Below are positions 61,160 to 64,000 of a DNA stretch of 64,000 nt, in pieces; the first letter of the stretch is position 1; each line of letters opens with the position of its first letter. The notes under the pieces were generated by a model, which did not search any database, was not told the DNA's origin, and worked only from the letters and a program-made list of their open reading frames with translations. The position numbers were made by a program, and so were the translations under genes. Origin of the DNA: Salinispora oceanensis (GTDB lineage Bacteria; Actinomycetota; Actinomycetes; Mycobacteriales; Micromonosporaceae). The DNA lies in contig NZ_KB911579.1 in the NCBI RefSeq assembly GCF_000383575.1, positions 1,809,287 to 1,873,286 of the forward strand, written 5' to 3'.

Positions 61160-62206
61160 ATGAAGTCCACTATGCCTTTGTTCCGTCGGGTTGGTGCCGT
61201 CGCCGCAGCCGGCACACTCGTCGCCAGCGGACTCCTGGGAGCACCCACCCAAGCCGCACCCGCCTCCCCCGAAACCGCCACCAACCTCGCCGAACGCCTC
61301 GGCGACCGCACCGCCGGCATCTACGCCGACCACAACGGCACCATGATCATCACCGTCACCGACGAAACCACCGCCCGCCAGGTACGCGCCGAAGGCGCCA
61401 CCCCCAAACTCGTCACCCGCAGCGCCGCACAACTCCGAGCCGCCACCACCGAACTCGAACGATCAGCGAAGATCCCCGGCACCGCCTGGTGGACCGACCC
61501 CACCACCAACCAAGTCGTCCTCTCCATCGACAGCACCATCACCGGCGACAAACTCACCCAAGTGAAAGAAGCAGCCGCCCGCACCAACGGCGCCGTCCGC
61601 ATCGAAGCCCATAACGGCACCCTCACCACCGACATCATCGGCGGGGAAGCGGTCTGGAGCGTTAGTAGCTGGTGCAGCCTGGGCTTCAATGTGCAGACCT
61701 CCGCCGACGACTACTACTTCCTGACCGCAGGGCACTGCATCAAAGACACGGGTGAGTGGTACGGGGACTCCGGCAGGACAGACGTGATCGGGACCGTGGT
61801 CGGCAAGAGCTTCCCGGGAGACGACTACGGCCTGGTCCGCTACGAACCCGGAAAGGAGGGATATGGCCACGTCAAAGTCGACAACAGCTGGCGGGACCTC
61901 ACCGCCAGCGCCGAAGCCTACGTCGGCCAGGACGTCATGCGCACCGGCGCCACCACCGGGACGCACAGCGGCACGGTTACCGCCCTCAACGCCACGGCCA
62001 ACTACGCGGCAGGCCCCGTCTACGGCCTGATCGTCACCGACATGTGCGCCGAGGGAGGCGACAGCGGTGGCCCGGTCTACGCCGACAACTTCGCACTGGC
62101 CCTCCACTCCGGCAGCAGCCACACCGGCGCCTGCGAAAACGACATCTACAGCTACCACCAACCGGTGGTGGAAGCACTAGCCGCGTACGACGCCTGGGTC
62201 TACTGA
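61160..62206 (+). CDS. Secreted S1 (streptogrisin/alpha-lytic-like) serine protease 2
   Basis: A tandem paralogue of the upstream protease, also 348 residues. The signal peptide and pro-region are the same; the catalytic domain has its own sequence: YYFLTAGHCIKD, PGDDYGLVRYE and EGGDSGGPVYA keep the triad, but the substrate-pocket region differs (HSGSSHTGACENDIYS in place of HSGSQGGGCPNANARG). It lacks the strong ribosome site of copy 1. Different cleavage specificity with a common pro-region is likely. Confidence 0.93.
   Translation: MKSTMPLFRRVGAVAAAGTLVASGLLGAPTQAAPASPETATNLAERLGDRTAGIYADHNGTMIITVTDETTARQVRAEGATPKLVTRSAAQLRAATTELERSAKIPGTAWWTDPTTNQVVLSIDSTITGDKLTQVKEAAARTNGAVRIEAHNGTLTTDIIGGEAVWSVSSWCSLGFNVQTSADDYYFLTAGHCIKDTGEWYGDSGRTDVIGTVVGKSFPGDDYGLVRYEPGKEGYGHVKVDNSWRDLTASAEAYVGQDVMRTGATTGTHSGTVTALNATANYAAGPVYGLIVTDMCAEGGDSGGPVYADNFALALHSGSSHTGACENDIYSYHQPVVEALAAYDAWVY
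61180..61606 (+). repeat. 427-bp perfect direct repeat, copy 2 (protease pre-pro region)
   Basis: Identical to 59977-60403. Recombination between the copies would delete 1203 bp and produce a single hybrid gene. Confidence 0.9.
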
Positions 62207-62253
62207 CCCAGCAGCAGGGCGGCGGGGCGCCCAGCAGTGTCGGCGGCCCGCCG

Positions 62254-62949
62254 TCAGCCCTCGACCCGGATGCCGGCCGCCTGGGCCAGGCCGTACGAGA
62301 GGCTGATCAGATCTTCGTGGTCCACCACGGCGCCCCGCCAACTGGAGAAGTCACCGACACCGGCCAGGGTGCAGCCCCGAAACCGGGTGCCCTCCATCGA
62401 CGCGTGATGGAACACCGCCCCGGTCAGGTCGCAGCTCCGAAACGTCGCACCCCGCAGGTCCGCGTTGGTGAAGTCGGCGCCCTGAAGGTTGCAGTCCTCG
62501 AACCGCACCGCGTCGAAGGTCGTCATCCGCCACGCCGACAGGTCCACGCGGCACCCCACCAGGGCAACATCCCGCAGTACGCCGTCCGCCACCGTCACGC
62601 CGGTCATCCTGCACTGCTCCAGCCGCACCCGGGCCAGCTCTCCGCCGTCGGCGCGCAGATTCGCCCAGCTGGAATCCGTCACCAGGCAATCGGTCAACAC
62701 CACCTGATCCAGCCGGCACTCGGAGAGGTCCGCCGCACGGAACCGGCACTGCCGGAAGGTCACCGTGGCGGCGTCCTGGCCGGCCAGCCGCGCCCGGTAG
62801 AGCGCTTGGCGTTCCAGCGTCGACTCCGGCTCCAGGGCCGTCGCCTCGCAGAGGCTGACCTCGGGCGGGGGGACCGGGCTACGGGGTTCTCGCTGCTTCC
62901 GCGAGCCGGTGGCACGTCGCGGCGCAGAGGATCGGGCAGGCACACCCAC
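62254..62949 (-). CDS. Pentapeptide repeat protein
   Basis: A 231-residue protein. From about residue 60 it shows quadrilateral-helix repeats of the A(D/N)Lxx type, clearest in CNLQGADFTNADLRGATFRS and CDLTGAVFHHASMEGTRFRG. The N-terminal 40 residues are basic and Pro-rich. Some family members (MfpA, Qnr) mimic DNA and protect DNA gyrase, but most have unknown roles. The GTG start is at 62949. It is a stand-alone gene that ends 48 bp after the convergent protease. Confidence 0.88.
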   Translation of the reverse strand: MGVPARSSAPRRATGSRKQREPRSPVPPPEVSLCEATALEPESTLERQALYRARLAGQDAATVTFRQCRFRAADLSECRLDQVVLTDCLVTDSSWANLRADGGELARVRLEQCRMTGVTVADGVLRDVALVGCRVDLSAWRMTTFDAVRFEDCNLQGADFTNADLRGATFRSCDLTGAVFHHASMEGTRFRGCTLAGVGDFSSWRGAVVDHEDLISLSYGLAQAAGIRVEG

Positions 62950-63057
62950 ACCCTAGGACCTGGCTGTGACCGTACGGCCGACGTGTCGCGCACCGACGTG
63001 GGGCGCTGGCGCGACTAAACTCGGTGCTCGAACAAACGTGCCAATCCGGGGGTGCAG

Positions 63058-63249
63058 GTGTCGAACAATCCCGTAAACCTGAACTGGGTCTTCCGGCCCG
63101 ATCGCGCCGACCAGGGCCGAATCGCCGAGCATGCCGGTAAGCCGATTCACGCCGTGCAGCGGCGCGCCGACGATGGGAGCCGGGTGGAGGTTGTCCTCGT
63201 TGACGGCGCCCGGGTGCAGGCGTACCGACATGAGGTCGTGCTCGGCTGA
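63058..63249 (+). CDS. Small conserved-looking hypothetical protein
   Basis: A 63-residue protein starting VSNNPVNLNWVFRPDRADQ and ending QAYRHEVVLG. It has a compact beta-rich composition (VEVVLVDGARVQAYRHEVV). The GTG at 63058 has a GGGGGTGCAG site; a GTG 6 bases upstream is also possible. No family is recognised. It stands alone between the pentapeptide repeat gene and a small-protein pair. Confidence 0.55.
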   Translation: MSNNPVNLNWVFRPDRADQGRIAEHAGKPIHAVQRRADDGSRVEVVLVDGARVQAYRHEVVLG

Positions 63250-63285
63250 CCGACGACCGGGGCTCGCGGTCCGGCACCGCGGGCC

Positions 63286-63627
63286 TCACCCCGGGGCCGT
63301 TCCGGCCGACCGCCGGAACGGCCCCCAGGCGACGAAGCGTTCAAACAGCTCGCGGGGGTTTGGTCCGTCGTGGGGGTTGAGGTGGTAGAGGTCGTGCATG
63401 GCTTCGTAGCAGAGTCCGGCGAGGTAGATCGATAGGCTCGGCTGCCGGGTGTCGTATTCGGCTTTGAGGAGGAGGCGGGCTTCGGCGCAGGGCCAGGGGT
63501 GGCCGCAGGCGCGGCAGGTCCAGGTGGGTCGTAGGGGTGTGTGGGGTGGTTGGTTTCTGGTGCGGTGGCGTGGGTGTTGGGGGTGGGGGCCGAGTCGTGG
63601 TGTGGGGAGGTTGTGGCGGGGGTTCAC
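63286..63627 (-). CDS. Conserved hypothetical protein with Cys pair, second gene of coupled pair
   Basis: A 113-residue protein. After an Arg/Pro-rich N-terminus it has WTCRACGHPWPCAEARLLLK, a small Cys/His cluster that may bind zinc, and a helical C-terminus with YLAGLCYEAMHDLYHLNP. The GTG start 63627 is chosen because GGAGG lies 6 bases upstream and the start overlaps the stop of the upstream gene (GTGA); the longer frame back to 63720 is the shadow of that gene. The function is unknown; I recall the layout as common in Micromonosporaceae. Confidence 0.68.
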   Translation of the reverse strand: MNPRHNLPTPRLGPHPQHPRHRTRNQPPHTPLRPTWTCRACGHPWPCAEARLLLKAEYDTRQPSLSIYLAGLCYEAMHDLYHLNPHDGPNPRELFERFVAWGPFRRSAGTAPG

Positions 63628-63959
63628 CAGCGACCTCCGTTGGCTCGCCATTGTTGGGCGGGGGTGAGTCGGCCGACGCGTCCGGGTTGGGGTTCGGCGA
63701 GGGTGGGTTGGGTCATCCATGCCGGCAGGCTCGCTGGGCGGTCAGGCCCGCTTCCCCGGTACGGCCTGTTTTCCCGGTACGGCCTACTTCCCCGGTGTGG
63801 TCCGCTTGCCCGGTACGGCGCGTTGCTGCGGGGTGATCTGCCTGCCCGGTGTGCTCCGCCCGCTCGGTGCGCCCCGCCTGCGCGGTACGGCGCGTTCGTC
63901 TCGTGCGGGCGGGGCGGCGCGGTGTTCCTCCGACGCCAACCAAACCAGCGAATTCGCAT
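63624..63959 (-). CDS. Low-complexity small protein, first gene of coupled pair
   Basis: A 111-residue basic protein. The N-terminus MRIRWFGWRRRNT is followed by a repetitive stretch (RAGGAHRAGGAHRAG, then PYR-type repeats) and a conserved-looking end WMTQPTLAEPQPGRVGRLTP and QQWRANGGRW. The strong AAGGAGG site 6 bases before the ATG and the 4-bp overlap with the next gene support it as real, although its repeat region resembles out-of-frame GC-rich coding. The role is unknown. Confidence 0.6.
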   Translation of the reverse strand: MRIRWFGWRRRNTAPPRPHETNAPYRAGGAHRAGGAHRAGRSPRSNAPYRASGPHRGSRPYRENRPYRGSGPDRPASLPAWMTQPTLAEPQPGRVGRLTPAQQWRANGGRW

Positions 63960-64000
63960 CTGGACCTCCTTGATGTTGGTGGAGGACCGCCCCCACTGAC

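Noticed and set aside
62254..62949. MfpA/Qnr-type quinolone-resistance protein
   Set aside because: Only generic pentapeptide repeats are seen; the long basic N-terminus and interrupted repeats do not support a gyrase-mimic call.

Overview
The window is high-GC actinomycete DNA, most like a Micromonosporaceae (Micromonospora/Salinispora-type) chromosome. This is inferred from base composition, GTG/TTG starts, a SARP/AfsR-type regulator, type II polyketide genes and DtxR/IdeR-type iron boxes. No ribosomal RNA or other marker fixes the genus.

Positions 1-3.6 kb are core chromosome: the 3' part of a class A penicillin-binding protein with a PASTA domain, a YqeY-like protein, a membrane-anchored metallophosphoesterase and tRNA-Pro(CGG) with a strong terminator.

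Positions 3.8-37.0 kb hold a large type II polyketide biosynthetic gene cluster. Its minimal PKS (KS-alpha, CLF, ACP) sits with a TcmN-like aromatase/cyclase, a TcmI-like cyclase and a cupin cyclase. Starter-unit genes are a KAS III, a free-standing acyltransferase, two hotdog dehydratase-like proteins and two FabG-type ketoreductases. Tailoring genes are three ABM-family small oxygenases, a SchA/CurD protein, two DUF1772 (anthrone-oxygenase-like) proteins, an O-methyltransferase, a membrane multicopper oxidase, an asparagine-synthetase-type amidotransferase and an SCP2 protein. A PPDK-N-like protein is unexplained. Regulation and transport come from SARP and MarR regulators and from POT and DHA2 transporters. 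A dedicated acetyl-CoA carboxylase (fused AccDA, BCCP, biotin carboxylase) supplies malonyl-CoA. The gene set best fits a pentangular polyphenol made from a non-acetate starter, possibly amidated or closed to a lactam. Three decayed insertion sequences (IS1634-, IS5- and ISL3-like) lie within or at the edge of the cluster.

Positions 37-50.3 kb carry regulator/transporter modules: a PadR-ABC module wrecked at an ISL3 fragment, a related intact PadR-ABC module, a peroxiredoxin/TetR pair around a clear double operator, a secreted PI-PLC-like protein, and a TetR next to a DrrAB-like exporter.

Positions 50.3-53.6 kb look iron-responsive. Three DtxR/IdeR-like boxes flank a Cys-rich DUF1540 protein, two DUF2470 proteins and a paralogue of ribosomal protein S4.

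Positions 53.7-64 kb hold two divergent FAD oxidoreductase paralogues (one lacking the second redox cysteine), envelope proteins, a GadC-like permease, tandem secreted serine proteases sharing 427 identical bases, a pentapeptide-repeat protein and a translationally coupled pair of small proteins.
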